Source: Limnohabitans curvus (GTDB lineage: Bacteria; Pseudomonadota; Gammaproteobacteria; Burkholderiales; Burkholderiaceae_C). From it: a DNA stretch of 64,000 bases. The DNA lies in contig NZ_NESP01000001.1 in NCBI RefSeq assembly GCF_003063475.1, positions 434,001 to 498,000 on the forward strand. Reading direction: 5' to 3'. This document shows positions 1 through 9,738 of this stretch, in pieces (position 1 is the stretch's first letter; each line of letters begins with the position of its first letter). The notes below the pieces were generated by a model. The model was not told where the DNA came from and searched no databases. It saw only the letters and a list, made by a program, of their open reading frames with translations. The position numbers and the translations under genes are program-made.

Positions 1-885
1 CAAGTGTTCTTGGTGGTCGGCGGTTATTTGGCGGCGCAATCGGTGATGAACAAGCCCATCAAGCACCCTGTCGTCAGCATCGTGAAGCGCTACCTGCGTC
101 TGGTGCCGTTCTATATTTTGGCGTTGGCACTGATCAGCTTGGCCGTGGCTGTGTCGCGCGAGACCATCCATGCCAACTGGTTACCCAACGAGCCCGCCGC
201 TTGGCAATTTTTAGCCCATGCCTTCTTAGCCCACGACTTGCTTGGTTTTGAAGCACTCTCCAGCGGCGCTTGGTATGTGGCGGTAGATTTCCAGCTTTAT
301 GCCTCCTTGATTCTGCTTTGTCACGCCCTACAAACAGACAACTGCAAACCTTTATCCATCGGCATCGCGTTGCTGTGCATTGCATCGATGTGGCAATTCA
401 ACCGCGTCGATAAACTGGACATCTGGGCCATCTATTACTTCGCCGCCTATGGTCTGGGCGTGTTGGCAGCATGGGCCAAACGTTCAACTTTTGACGCCCA
501 GGTGTTTTGGATCACAGCCTTGCTCGCTGTTGGTGCTTTGTGGTTCGAATACCGCACACGCCTCACGCTGGCCTTGGTCACCGCCGTTTGGTTGGTGATC
601 AAACCCAAAGGTCTGGTGCACTGGACCCCAATGAAACGGGTGGTCCACCGCTTGTCGAACAGCGCTTATGTGCTGTTTTTGACGCACTTTGGGGTCATCG
701 TGCTGTTCAGTGCCATGTGGAATAAGAGTCATTTCTATGACCCAGATATGGCCTTCGCACTGACGAGTTTTGCTTGGTTGTGCTGCGTTGGCGTTGGCTT
801 ATTTCTGCATGAAAAAGCCGAAGTACCGATCCACCATTGGGTATCGCAAAAATCCAAAGAAGTCTTTTTACGCTTCGCTCACTAA
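1..885 (+). CDS. acyltransferase family 3 membrane protein (5' end cut)
   Basis: Integral membrane acyltransferase of the OafA/YrhL (acyltransferase_3) type, a family that O-acylates surface polysaccharides or lipids. The frame is open from base 1, and the first visible residues (QVFLVVGGYLAA) match the family's early 'FFVxSGxL' segment, so the start lies outside the window. Several hydrophobic helices follow. Near the C terminus is the 'SNSAYVLFLTHFG' segment, matching the family's 'SYSLYLxHxP' motif. It converges on the MFS gene with a 9-bp gap. Substrate unknown; family call fairly firm. Confidence 0.75.
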   Translation, partial: QVFLVVGGYLAAQSVMNKPIKHPVVSIVKRYLRLVPFYILALALISLAVAVSRETIHANWLPNEPAAWQFLAHAFLAHDLLGFEALSSGAWYVAVDFQLYASLILLCHALQTDNCKPLSIGIALLCIASMWQFNRVDKLDIWAIYYFAAYGLGVLAAWAKRSTFDAQVFWITALLAVGALWFEYRTRLTLALVTAVWLVIKPKGLVHWTPMKRVVHRLSNSAYVLFLTHFGVIVLFSAMWNKSHFYDPDMAFALTSFAWLCCVGVGLFLHEKAEVPIHHWVSQKSKEVFLRFAH

Positions 886-894
886 CGCGTCGAG

Positions 895-2097
895 TTAAGG
901 CTTGGCATGTTGCCGTGTGCATTGCCATGCACACACACAGGCCAACACAGCCGTCGCAATCGATACGGCATAAACAGACGACAGCCCCAAAACATCACTC
1001 AAAGCCCCGCCGCCTAACGCACCCAACACCCCTGGCACGCCATAGCCGATTGAGGCGTACAAGGCCTGCCCCCTGCCCCGTAAGCGCCCCGGAAAGTGAT
1101 GGGACAACAAAGCAATGCACGCCGTGTGCTGCGTGGCAAACGTGAGCGCATGCAAAACCTGAGCAAAAAGCAATGCCCATAGCCACTCTGCAGCCCATGT
1201 GGTGAGCGCCATGCGCAGCACCATCGCCGCCGCGCAGATGAACATCCACATCGACAAGCTGAACTTGGGCAACCAACGGCTTTGCGTGAAGAACCACACA
1301 ATTTCAGCTGCCACCGACACCGCCCACAACACACCAATCATGGTTTTGCTGTAGCCCAGCTCATCAAGGTAAAGCGAGAAAAACACATAGATGCCGATGT
1401 GCGATAGCACATGGAAAAACACCGTGGCAAAAAACCACTGCACCTTGCGTTGGCGCAACACGGGCATGACGGAGAGACGCACCTCGCCGTGGTGCACCGC
1501 TTCTTTGCGGTTGGGCAGCCACCACACACTCAAGTTGAGCAACACCAAGGAGCCCACCGACCATGCCGGAAAACTCTGCATGCCCTGCACTTCAAACCAT
1601 GCGCCCGCCACAAACACCGTGACTAAGAATCCCAACGACCCCCACAAGCGCACACGGCCATAGCGACGTGAATCAAAGCCTTGGTCGGTGCTGACCAAAT
1701 GCGCCAAGGCGGCCTCACTCATCGGCATCATGGCGCTGGTGTGAATGAACATCAGCAACAGCACCACAGCAATCCACACCACACTGCCTTCGACCAGCAA
1801 ACCCGCAGAGCAAATGAGCGCAGCCCCCGCGCAGAAACGCAACAGCCTCACACGTTCGCCGGTGTGGTCGCTCAGCCAACCCCAGCCATACGGCGCCAGC
1901 ACACGCGTGGCCGCTTGCACCGCGGTGAGCAAACCAATGATGGTGATGGAGAAGCCTAAGTCCTTGAGCCACAGCGGCAAGTACGGGTTGAAAAACCCGA
2001 TGTGCGCGAAGTAGCTGGCGGACAACGCCGCAAAAGGAAAGAGCTGAAAACGAGAAAGCGCGTTACTCGAACGCGCTTCTGAAGTGGGAGATGTCAA
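895..2097 (-). CDS. MFS transporter, MFS_1-like/HcaT type
   Basis: Major facilitator protein of 400 residues with about 12 hydrophobic segments. The N-terminal sequence ASYFAHIGFFNPYLPLWLKDLG and the loop 'GWGWLSDHTGERVRLLR' after helix 2 resemble the MFS_1-like group that includes HcaT (phenylpropionate) and nucleoside-type porters. It lies 21 bp downstream of aroC on the same strand and may be cotranscribed. Substrate cannot be deduced. Confidence 0.8.
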   Translation of the reverse strand: MTSPTSEARSSNALSRFQLFPFAALSASYFAHIGFFNPYLPLWLKDLGFSITIIGLLTAVQAATRVLAPYGWGWLSDHTGERVRLLRFCAGAALICSAGLLVEGSVVWIAVVLLLMFIHTSAMMPMSEAALAHLVSTDQGFDSRRYGRVRLWGSLGFLVTVFVAGAWFEVQGMQSFPAWSVGSLVLLNLSVWWLPNRKEAVHHGEVRLSVMPVLRQRKVQWFFATVFFHVLSHIGIYVFFSLYLDELGYSKTMIGVLWAVSVAAEIVWFFTQSRWLPKFSLSMWMFICAAAMVLRMALTTWAAEWLWALLFAQVLHALTFATQHTACIALLSHHFPGRLRGRGQALYASIGYGVPGVLGALGGGALSDVLGLSSVYAVSIATAVLACVCAWQCTRQHAKP

Positions 2098-2118
2098 AGC
2101 AAACCTACGTGCAATGTA

Positions 2119-3219
2119 TCAAGCACCAATATGGCCGGGGATGGCCGGCATTGCCACCTGCACATCGCCACATTGGGCACGGTGCAACAGGGCGTGGTCC
2201 ATCACCACCAAGGCCAACAAAGCCTCGGCAATCGGTGTGGCGCGAATGCCCACGCAAGGGTCGTGACGGCCCTTGGTCACCACCTCGGTGGGTTGGCTGT
2301 TTTGGTCAATCGAGTCACGCGGGCTCAAGATGGAGCTGGTGGGCTTGATGGCAATGCTCACCTCTAGGTCTTGACCGGTGCTGATGCCGCCCAGCACACC
2401 ACCTGAGTTGTTGGTGCGGAAGCCTTCAGGTGTGAGCGAGTCGCCGTGCGTGGTGCCACGTTGCGCCACGCTGGCAAAACCAGCGCCAATCTCCACGCCT
2501 TTGACGGCGTTGAGGCCCATCATGGCGTAAGCAATGTTGGCATCCAAGCGGTCGTAAATCGGTTGACCCAAGCCCACAGGCATGCCCGTGGCCACCACGC
2601 GAATGCGTGCGCCGCACGAGTCACCCGCTTTGCGCAGGCTGTCCATGTAGTCTTCAAAGGCTTGCACATCAGCGCAAGGGGCGTAAAACGGGTTGTGGCC
2701 TACGTGGTCCCAACTCTCAAAGGGAATGGGCAACTCGCCGATTTGTGTCATGCAGCCGTGAAACGTGGTGCCGTATTTTTCTTTGAGCCACTTCTTGGCC
2801 ACCGCACCCGCAGCCACGGTGGGTGCGGTCAAACGTGCCGAAGAACGACCACCACCGCGCGGGTCGCGAATGCCGAACTTTTGGAAATAGGTGTAGTCCG
2901 CGTGCCCCGGGCGGAAGGTTTGCAAAATGTTGCCGTAGTCTTTGCTGCGCTGATCCGTGTTCTGAATCAACAGGGCAATGGGGGTACCCGTGGTTTTGCC
3001 TTCGTACACGCCAGACAAGATTTGCACTTGGTCGGGTTCGTTGCGTTGGGTCACATGGCGGCTGGTGCCGGGGCGACGACGGTCCAAATCGTGTTGGATG
3101 TCTGCCTCGCACAGTGACATGCCCGGAGGGCAGCCATCAATCACGCAGCCAATGGCTGGGCCGTGGGATTCACCAAAGTTGGTGACGCTGAAAAGGGTTC
3201 CGAAGGTATTGCCGCTCAT
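2119..3219 (-). CDS. aroC: chorismate synthase
   Basis: Last step of the shikimate pathway: 5-enolpyruvylshikimate-3-phosphate to chorismate, needing reduced FMN. The 366 residues are the normal length. Family signatures are present: [20 protein letters not shown] at the N terminus, '[17 protein letters not shown]', and '[31 protein letters not shown]' in pieces around residues 100-130. The ATG at 3219 is directly followed by the conserved start, so it is secure. Upstream is the CBS gene and downstream the MFS transporter, all on the minus strand. Confidence 0.97.
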   Translation of the reverse strand: MSGNTFGTLFSVTNFGESHGPAIGCVIDGCPPGMSLCEADIQHDLDRRRPGTSRHVTQRNEPDQVQILSGVYEGKTTGTPIALLIQNTDQRSKDYGNILQTFRPGHADYTYFQKFGIRDPRGGGRSSARLTAPTVAAGAVAKKWLKEKYGTTFHGCMTQIGELPIPFESWDHVGHNPFYAPCADVQAFEDYMDSLRKAGDSCGARIRVVATGMPVGLGQPIYDRLDANIAYAMMGLNAVKGVEIGAGFASVAQRGTTHGDSLTPEGFRTNNSGGVLGGISTGQDLEVSIAIKPTSSILSPRDSIDQNSQPTEVVTKGRHDPCVGIRATPIAEALLALVVMDHALLHRAQCGDVQVAMPAIPGHIGA

Positions 3220-3255
3220 GGGGTGAGATTATCCCACCACCACGAGTGCCCCTGC

Positions 3256-3723
3256 TTACTTGTCGTCTGGGTCTGGCGTGCCGCTGGGCCAGTCTTTGAT
3301 GTAGGCCTTGAGCATCTTGTTCTCAAAGTTTTGGCTGTCCACCACCGACTTGGCCACGTCGTAAAAGCTGATGACACCTTGCAGTTGGCGATTGCCAATG
3401 ACGGGCATGTAACGCGCGTGGCTCTCAAGCATCATGCGGCGCACATCGTCAATGGCGGTTTCGGGCGAGCATGTGAGCGGATGGTCATCCATGGCGCTGC
3501 GAACGGTGAAGTCACCCAACGCGCCGCCATTGCGGTGGAGGGCTTGAATCACCTCGCGAAAGGTCAACAAACCCACCAAGTCGCCGTGTTCCATGACCAA
3601 GAGTGAGCCCATGTCCTTTTCAGCCATGATGCTGACGGCCAAAGCCAGTGGCTCCATGGGGTCGATGGTGAACAAGGTGCCGCCGCCTTGGTCTTTGACT
3701 CGCAAGATATCGCTGACTTTCAT
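3256..3723 (-). CDS. tandem CBS domain protein
   Basis: A 155-residue protein made almost entirely of two CBS repeats (about residues 5-60 and 75-130), which usually bind adenosine ligands. The start at 3723 is chosen because a good GGAGGAG ribosome site precedes it and the sequence MKVSDIL is the standard opening of this family. The open frame extends further upstream, but that part crosses the promoter of the divergent metY. Partner or ligand unknown. Confidence 0.85.
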   Translation of the reverse strand: MKVSDILRVKDQGGGTLFTIDPMEPLALAVSIMAEKDMGSLLVMEHGDLVGLLTFREVIQALHRNGGALGDFTVRSAMDDHPLTCSPETAIDDVRRMMLESHARYMPVIGNRQLQGVISFYDVAKSVVDSQNFENKMLKAYIKDWPSGTPDPDDK

Positions 3724-3800
3724 GGTTTGTCTCCTCCGCTGAAGCATGAAATATAGCCCACAATGACCCAAAGAAATCTGACAAAACACCCGAGGAAACC
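3724..3800. promoter_or_regulatory. divergent promoter gap between CBS gene and metY
   Basis: 77-bp gap between two divergent start codons. A GGAGGAG ribosome site serves the minus-strand gene, and a GAGGA about 6 bases before 3801 serves metY. I see no clear -35/-10 pair or riboswitch fold. Confidence 0.4.
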
Positions 3801-5126
3801 ATGCCCGGCTACAACGATCCCAGTTTTGACACGCTCGCCTTGCACGCAGGCGCCGCACCCGACCCCGCCACAGGCGCACGCGCCGTGCCCATTCACCTCA
3901 CCACCTCGTTTGTGTTTGAGTCCAGCGACCACGCCGCATCGCTGTTCAACCTAGAACGCGCAGGCCATGTGTACAGCCGCATCAGCAACCCCACCAACGC
4001 GGTCTTAGAGCAGCGCGTGGCAGCGCTCGAAGGTGGCATTGGCGCCATCACCACCGCCAGCGGACAAGCGGCCTTGCATTTGACGATTGCCACGCTCATG
4101 GGTGCGGGCTCGCACATCGTGGCCAGCACGGCGTTGTATGGTGGTTCACACAATCTGCTGCACTACACACTCAGCCGCTTTGGCATTGAGACCACCTTTG
4201 TCAAACCCAACGACATCGACGCCTGGCGCGCTGCCGTGCGCCCCAACACCAAATTGTTTTTTGGCGAGACGGTAGGCAACCCTGGCTTGGATGTGCTGGA
4301 CATTCCCACCCTCTCCGCCATCGCCCATGAAGCGGGTGTGCCACTGTTGGTGGACAGCACGCTCACCACGCCCTACTTGGTCAAACCCTTTGATCTGGGG
4401 GCTGATTTGGTGTACCACTCGGCCACCAAGTTTCTCAGCGGCCACGGCACCGTGATTGGCGGTGTAGTGGTGGATGGCGGCAGTTTTGATTGGGAGAAAA
4501 GCGGCAAATTCCCAGAGCTGACGCAAAGCTACGAAGGCTTTCACAACATGGTGTTCAGCGAAGAAAGCACAGTTGGTGCATTCTTGCTGCGCGCGCGCCG
4601 CGAAGGCCTGCGCGACTTCGGCGCCTGCATGAGCCCGCATAGTGCGTGGCTGATTTTGCAAGGCATTGAAACACTCTCGCTGCGCATGGACCGCCACATG
4701 GCCAACACCGAAAAAGTGGTGCAGTTCTTGGCCAGCCATCCGCTGGTCAGCCGCGTGGGCCACCCACTCATCGAGAGTCACCCCAGCCACGCGCTGGCTG
4801 AGAAGCTGTTGCGTTTTGGCGCACGCGGTGCGGGCTCGGTGTTTAGCTTTGACATTCAAGGCTCGCGCGCGCAAGGCAAGGCGTTCATCGAAGCCCTGCA
4901 AATTTTCAGCCACCTCGCCAACGTGGGCGACTGCCGCAGCTTGGTGATTCACCCCGCCAGCACCACCCACTTCCGCATGAGCGACGAAGCATTGACAGGT
5001 GCAGGCATTGGCCCGGGCACCATTCGCTTGTCCATCGGACTCGAAGATGCCAATGATTTGATTGACGATTTGAAGCGCGCCTTGAAGGCTGCTGAAAAAG
5101 CGGGCAGCAAAGCCAGCCAGGCGTGA
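3801..5126 (+). CDS. metY: O-acetylhomoserine sulfhydrylase (aminocarboxypropyltransferase)
   Basis: PLP enzyme of the Cys/Met metabolism family that makes homocysteine from O-acetylhomoserine and sulfide. It has 441 residues. Visible signatures are 'YSRISNPTNAVLEQRVAALEGG' in the N-terminal third, 'VDSTLTTPYLVKPFDLGAD' and the PLP-lysine motif HSATKFLSGHGTVIGG. Length and the extra central segment favour MetY over the shorter MetZ or MetB. An alpha/beta hydrolase starts 12 bp downstream and is probably cotranscribed. Confidence 0.92.
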   Translation: MPGYNDPSFDTLALHAGAAPDPATGARAVPIHLTTSFVFESSDHAASLFNLERAGHVYSRISNPTNAVLEQRVAALEGGIGAITTASGQAALHLTIATLMGAGSHIVASTALYGGSHNLLHYTLSRFGIETTFVKPNDIDAWRAAVRPNTKLFFGETVGNPGLDVLDIPTLSAIAHEAGVPLLVDSTLTTPYLVKPFDLGADLVYHSATKFLSGHGTVIGGVVVDGGSFDWEKSGKFPELTQSYEGFHNMVFSEESTVGAFLLRARREGLRDFGACMSPHSAWLILQGIETLSLRMDRHMANTEKVVQFLASHPLVSRVGHPLIESHPSHALAEKLLRFGARGAGSVFSFDIQGSRAQGKAFIEALQIFSHLANVGDCRSLVIHPASTTHFRMSDEALTGAGIGPGTIRLSIGLEDANDLIDDLKRALKAAEKAGSKASQA

Positions 5127-5138
5127 GGACCAAGCCAC

Positions 5139-5978
5139 ATGAAATTCGCTCTCCAAAACTCAGCGGGCCAAACCTACGAAGCCTACGCCTACACAGGCGG
5201 CAAAGCGTTTGATGCAAACAAACCCACTCTGGTGTTCATCCACGGCGTGCTCAACGACCACAGCGTGTGGATTTTGCAAACACGCTACCTCGCGCACCAC
5301 GGCTTCAATGTCCTGGCCGTTGACTTGCCTGGTCATGGACGCAGCGGTGGCGAGGCACCCGCCAGCGTCGAAGAAGCGGCGCAATTCATCGAAGCGTTAT
5401 TGGATGCGGCGGGTGTACGCCAAGCAGGCTTGGTGGGGCACAGCTGGGGCTCGTTGATCGCGCTTGAAGCCGCAGCGCGTTTGAAAGAACGCATCACGCA
5501 CTTGGCGCTGGTCGGCACCGCCTTCCCCATGAAAGTGTCGCCCGCTTTGATTGAGGCTTCGTTGAACGAGCCTATGAAAGCGCTGCAGATGGTGAATGTG
5601 TTTTCACGCGCCACGCTGGCGGCACCGCCATCTGCGCTTGGCCCCGGGACCTGGGTGTACGGTGCGTCCATGGCGTTGGGCCGACGCGTGTTGGCCAGCA
5701 ACACACAGGTCAATATCTTTCACCGTGGTTTTGTCGCTTGTGACAGCTACGCCAATGGTTTAGAAGCCATGACCGACGTGACCTGCCCCGTGCTGTTTGT
5801 GTTGGGTGAAAGCGACCAGATGACCCCACCACGCGCCGCCAAGAGTTTGATCGACCAAGCCAAGGCTAAGGGCAAAACATTCAGCGTGGTGAAAGTCCCC
5901 ATGGGGCATCATCAAATGAGCGAGTCCCCCGAAGAAACCTTGGCTGCCCTGAAAACGTTTTTAGGCTTGACCACTTGA
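5139..5978 (+). CDS. alpha/beta hydrolase
   Basis: Soluble alpha/beta hydrolase of 279 residues. It shows the oxyanion region 'VFIHGVLNDHSVW', 'AVDLPGHGRSGG', the nucleophile elbow GHSWG (Ser near residue 104), an acid in 'LGESDQMTPP' and the catalytic His in 'MGHHQM'. It follows metY after 12 bp. Its sequence does not look like a MetX acyltransferase, so a direct role in methionine synthesis is not supported. Substrate unknown. Confidence 0.82.
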   Translation: MKFALQNSAGQTYEAYAYTGGKAFDANKPTLVFIHGVLNDHSVWILQTRYLAHHGFNVLAVDLPGHGRSGGEAPASVEEAAQFIEALLDAAGVRQAGLVGHSWGSLIALEAAARLKERITHLALVGTAFPMKVSPALIEASLNEPMKALQMVNVFSRATLAAPPSALGPGTWVYGASMALGRRVLASNTQVNIFHRGFVACDSYANGLEAMTDVTCPVLFVLGESDQMTPPRAAKSLIDQAKAKGKTFSVVKVPMGHHQMSESPEETLAALKTFLGLTT

Positions 5979-5994
5979 CGCGAATTGCGCCGCA

Positions 5995-7227
5995 TCAAAG
6001 CACATCGCACAGGCGCAAGTCTTGCCATTTCATCCACAGCCCTTGCGATTCAGGGCTGCGCACCAAGAGCAAACGCTCCATCAACGGTGCCAGCGGTGTG
6101 CGATGCGGATCCGCCAACATCACGTAGCGGGCTTCTTTGACATGGGTTTGTCTGGCATCGACAGATTCGCTCAAACGCGCAATCCAATCCAAATCCACCA
6201 AAGTGGCCAACACGTCTTCGATTTGCAAAGGGTCAAGGGCGAGGTCTTCACACAAGGTGGTCATGCTCGCGCCATGGTCGTCGGTTTGACGCGCAAGCTG
6301 CAAGCGCTGCAACACTTCCAAGGCCAACTGAAAACGCCAGCCCACGCTGCGGCCGTCGCGCGAAATGCCGCCGAGCAAACTGGGCAAGTTGGCTACGAAC
6401 ACCGCACCAATCAACACAATGGACCAAGCCAAATAAATCCACACCAACAAAATTGGCACCGTCGCAAATGCGCCGTACACCATCGAGTAGGTGGGCATCT
6501 GACCAAAGTAATAGGCCAACACTTTGCGGGCAATTTCAGTCGCAGCCGCCACCCACACGCCCCCCACCAACGCATGACTCCAGCGCACTTGGGTGTAAGG
6601 CACAAAGCGGTAAAGCGCACTCACCGCCCAAGCCAAAAGCAAAAACTCTAAGGTGCTGAACAACCAACGTAAGTTGCCCACACCATCCGGCACCACCCCC
6701 CGCGAAGCCGCGACAAACTGAGACATCATCACCAAGCTCGCACCCATGAGCAGGGGCCCTAAGGTGATCGCCGTCCAATACAACAACATGCTGTGCACCA
6801 ACGGACGACGCTTACGCACCCGCCAAATCGCGTTAAGCGTGCGATCAATCGTGAAGACCAAGGCCAAGGCTGACAGCAACAACGCGGTGACACCTGCCGC
6901 CCCCAAACGACTGGCTTTGCTAGCGAACATGGTCAGGTAGCCCAGCACTTGGCGTGAAATATTGTCGGGCACCAAACTCTCAACCAGACGTTTTTGCAGT
7001 ACGGTTTGGAAATCTCCAAACAAAGGAAAGGCCGTCAACACAGCCAGCGCCACTGTCACCATCGGCACCAAAGCAATGGTGGTGGTGAAGGTCAAACTGC
7101 CAGCCGTTTGGCCCAATCGGTCTTCACGAAAACGTTGGCGCAAAGTGCGTGCGGTGTTGCGCCAAGGGAATCGGGCGAGGCGTTCAAAAAAGTTATGGAC
7201 TTGCAGGACAATCATGGGCTGAATCAT
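5995..7227 (-). CDS. YihY/BrkB-type inner membrane protein
   Basis: Member of the YihY/virulence factor BrkB family (once misnamed RNase BN). A six-helix membrane domain occupies about residues 30-290, including 'GSLTFTTTIALVPMVTVAL' and 'WVAAATEIARKVLAYYF', followed by a soluble C-terminal winged-helix-like region. About 410 residues. Three ATGs (7251, 7227, 7215) are possible. I take 7227 because 7251 would overlap the divergent DUF2069 start. Function is not established. Confidence 0.85.
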   Translation of the reverse strand: MIQPMIVLQVHNFFERLARFPWRNTARTLRQRFREDRLGQTAGSLTFTTTIALVPMVTVALAVLTAFPLFGDFQTVLQKRLVESLVPDNISRQVLGYLTMFASKASRLGAAGVTALLLSALALVFTIDRTLNAIWRVRKRRPLVHSMLLYWTAITLGPLLMGASLVMMSQFVAASRGVVPDGVGNLRWLFSTLEFLLLAWAVSALYRFVPYTQVRWSHALVGGVWVAAATEIARKVLAYYFGQMPTYSMVYGAFATVPILLVWIYLAWSIVLIGAVFVANLPSLLGGISRDGRSVGWRFQLALEVLQRLQLARQTDDHGASMTTLCEDLALDPLQIEDVLATLVDLDWIARLSESVDARQTHVKEARYVMLADPHRTPLAPLMERLLLVRSPESQGLWMKWQDLRLCDVL

Positions 7228-7237
7228 CCCACTTTCT

Positions 7238-7654
7238 ATGCACAACTCCACCCTCGCCCCCCAAGAAAATTCGCACCGTCACGTGACGTTCACTCGCCTC
7301 ATGGCTGTGAGCAGTTTGATGGGCCTCATCGTGCTCGGCTTGGCTTGGGAGCTGTGGCTCGCACCCTTGCGACCTGGCGGCACGCTGCTGGCCCTCAAAG
7401 TGCTGCCACTGTGTTTTCCACTCACGGGTTTGCTGAAAAATCGCATGTACACCTACCGCTGGTTGAGCCTGCTGATTTGGCTGTACTTCACAGAAGGTGT
7501 GGTGCGTGCGTGGGGAGATGCCGCACCCAGCAACTACTTTGCCATGGTTGAGGTATTTTTGTGCGTCGTGTTGTTTGTGGCGTGTGCCCTGCATGTACGC
7601 CTGCGGTTAAAACACGCCAAAGAAAACCCATTGATCGAACAGCCCAACACGTAA
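7238..7654 (+). CDS. DUF2069 membrane protein
   Basis: 138-residue protein with about four hydrophobic helices and the family features 'LKVLPLCFPLTGLLKNRMYTYRWLSLLIWLYFTEG' (in pieces) and 'VRAWGD'. This matches DUF2069, common in beta- and gammaproteobacteria and of unknown role. It is divergent from the YihY-type gene with start codons about 10 bp apart, and the FAD-linked dehydrogenase follows after 8 bp. Confidence 0.85.
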   Translation: MHNSTLAPQENSHRHVTFTRLMAVSSLMGLIVLGLAWELWLAPLRPGGTLLALKVLPLCFPLTGLLKNRMYTYRWLSLLIWLYFTEGVVRAWGDAAPSNYFAMVEVFLCVVLFVACALHVRLRLKHAKENPLIEQPNT

Positions 7655-7662
7655 GGCCCGTC

Positions 7663-9087
7663 ATGCCCAACGCCGCTTCGCTTGATTTGTTGACTCACCT
7701 GCGCGAGCTTCTAGGCGAAGCCCATGTATTGACCGAGGGCGACTTGTCGGCCTACGAACAAGACTGGCGCAAGCGCACACGCGGCAAAGCTTTGGCCGTG
7801 GTTCGCCCCAGCAAGACACAAGAAGTGGCAGAGGTGGTCAAAGCCTGTGCCAAAGCAGGCGTATCCATCGTGCCGCAAGGCGGCAACACAGGCTTGGTGG
7901 TCGGCGGTATCCCAGACGACACCGGCACACAAGTGCTGCTGAGTTTGCAGCGCATGAACGCGGTGCGCGCGGTAGACACCGACAACCTCACCCTCACCGT
8001 CGAAGCAGGATGTGTTTTGCAAAATCTGCAACAAGCGGCTGAGCAAGCTGGGTTTTTGTTTCCCTTGAGTTTGGGCGCCGAAGGCAGTTGCACGATTGGT
8101 GGCAACTTGGCCACCAACGCTGGCGGCACACAAGTCCTGCGCTACGGCAATGCACGCGAGCTGTGCTTGGGGCTAGAGGTGGTCACGGCACAAGGCGAGG
8201 TCATGCACAGTTTGAGCGGCCTGCGCAAGGACAACACAGGCTATGACTTACGCAACCTCATGATTGGCAGCGAAGGCACGCTAGGCATCATCACGGCGGC
8301 CACCATGAAGCTCTACCCCATGCCCGCGGTCAGCCTCACCGCGTGGGCGGCCGTGCCCTCGGTGGCTTGCGCGGTCAAGCTGCTGGGTTTGGCGCACCAA
8401 CATTTGGGCGCGGGCCTCACTGGGTTTGAAATGATGGGCCAATTCGCCCTGCACTTGGTTGACAAGCACTACCCACACCTGCGCGTGCCTTTGTGGCAAG
8501 ACACGCCCTACTGCGTCTTGCTGGAAAACTCAGATTCCGAATCTGAGGCCCACGCTCGCGAACGGTTTGAGCACTTGCTCGGACTCGCTTTTGAAGACGG
8601 CTGTGTCAGCGATGCCGTGGTGGCTGAAAGCTTGAGCCAAGCACGCAACCTGTGGCACATCCGAGAAAGCATCACGCTGGCACAAGCCGAAGAAGGCTTG
8701 AACATCAAACACGACATTTCGGTGCCCATCTCGTCGATTCCAAATTTTGTCGAAGCAACTGATGCCTTGCTCATGCGCGAAATTCCAGGCATTCGCTTGG
8801 TCAACTTTGGCCACTTGGGCGACGGCAATTTGCACTACAACGTGCAAGCACCTGAGCACTGCGACACCAAGGCATTTCTGCGCGACAACGAAGACCGCGT
8901 GAACACATGGGTCTATCAATCGGTGAAGCGCTTTGGCGGCTCCATCTCAGCCGAACACGGCGTGGGCAGTATGAAGGTTGATAGCTTGCCCGACTACAAA
9001 GACCCCGTGGCCTTGGCCTTGATGCAACACATCAAGCGCGCACTTGACCCACAGGGCTTACTCAACCCGGGTCGTGTGGTTCGTTGA
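7663..9087 (+). CDS. FAD-binding D-2-hydroxyacid dehydrogenase (D-2HGDH/GlcD type)
   Basis: Flavoprotein of 474 residues related to D-2-hydroxyglutarate and D-lactate dehydrogenases. The FAD PCMH domain contains 'VPQGGNTGLVVGG' and 'LGAEGSCTIGGNLATNAGG'. The C-terminal FAD-oxidase domain shows 'NFGHLGDGNLHYNV' and 'SISAEHGVGSMK'. The ATG at 7663 is chosen because the sequence before it overlaps DUF2069 and is not family-like. The last 30 bases overlap the end of the convergent regulator. Exact substrate (2-hydroxyglutarate, lactate or glycolate) is unresolved. Confidence 0.87.
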   Translation: MPNAASLDLLTHLRELLGEAHVLTEGDLSAYEQDWRKRTRGKALAVVRPSKTQEVAEVVKACAKAGVSIVPQGGNTGLVVGGIPDDTGTQVLLSLQRMNAVRAVDTDNLTLTVEAGCVLQNLQQAAEQAGFLFPLSLGAEGSCTIGGNLATNAGGTQVLRYGNARELCLGLEVVTAQGEVMHSLSGLRKDNTGYDLRNLMIGSEGTLGIITAATMKLYPMPAVSLTAWAAVPSVACAVKLLGLAHQHLGAGLTGFEMMGQFALHLVDKHYPHLRVPLWQDTPYCVLLENSDSESEAHARERFEHLLGLAFEDGCVSDAVVAESLSQARNLWHIRESITLAQAEEGLNIKHDISVPISSIPNFVEATDALLMREIPGIRLVNFGHLGDGNLHYNVQAPEHCDTKAFLRDNEDRVNTWVYQSVKRFGGSISAEHGVGSMKVDSLPDYKDPVALALMQHIKRALDPQGLLNPGRVVR

Positions 9088-9738
9088 GGCTTGGCGCTGA
9101 GGCGCTGGGATATCCATGCCAATCAGCATGTCAATCAATTCGGGCAAGGTGCGTGCGGCCATTTTGTCCATCACACGGGCGCGGTGCAGTTTGATCGTGG
9201 CAGACGCACCGCCATCAATGATGGAAATTTGCTGGTTGGAATACCCGCGTACCATCCAATGGCAAACCTCCATTTCACGCGGTGTCAGGCGTTTTAAACG
9301 CTCAGACACTTGCATGTTTTTGTCAGCATTGACCACCGCTTGCTCAGACATGTGCATGGCGCGCTGAATCGCATCCATCATGGCTTGTGCCGTGAACGGT
9401 TTGAGCAAAAAGTCCACCGCACCCTGCTTCATCGCAATAATGATTTCTTCTGGACGGCTATCGCCGCTGACAAAAATCACTGGAACATGTTGTGCCAATG
9501 TTTTAAGTTGCGTTTGCAAACCCACACCCGTTGTGCCAGGCATGCGCATGTCCAACAAAATCACAGCCGGCGAAGGCACCACTGGGTTCAGTAAAAAGGT
9601 ATCAGCGCAGTCGTATAAGCGCACCTCGTAACCGACGCGCTCCAGCATCGTCGACAAGCTGCGCCGCACAGACGCATCATCATCATCAATCACGATGACA
9701 TGTCCTAAGAACTGCAAAGTGTCAGTGCTGTTTGGCAT
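9058..9738 (-). CDS. FixJ/NarL-type response regulator, orphan
   Basis: 226-residue two-domain response regulator. The receiver domain has the acidic DDD at 18-20, phospho-acceptor Asp63 in 'LLDMRMPG' and Lys113 in 'FLLKPF'. The C-terminal LuxR-type helix-turn-helix starts at 'LTPREMEV' and ends 'RARVMDKMAARTLPELI', typical of the FixJ branch. The recognition-helix region 'IIDGGASATIKLHR' is less regular than usual. No sensor kinase lies nearby. Its start overlaps the end of the bactofilin gene by 17 bp, suggesting coupling. Confidence 0.88.
   Translation of the reverse strand: MPNSTDTLQFLGHVIVIDDDDASVRRSLSTMLERVGYEVRLYDCADTFLLNPVVPSPAVILLDMRMPGTTGVGLQTQLKTLAQHVPVIFVSGDSRPEEIIIAMKQGAVDFLLKPFTAQAMMDAIQRAMHMSEQAVVNADKNMQVSERLKRLTPREMEVCHWMVRGYSNQQISIIDGGASATIKLHRARVMDKMAARTLPELIDMLIGMDIPAPQRQASTNHTTRVE

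Noticed and set aside
4146..5156. 336-codon frame antisense to metY
   Set aside because: Shadow of metY; no recognisable domain and no promoter context.
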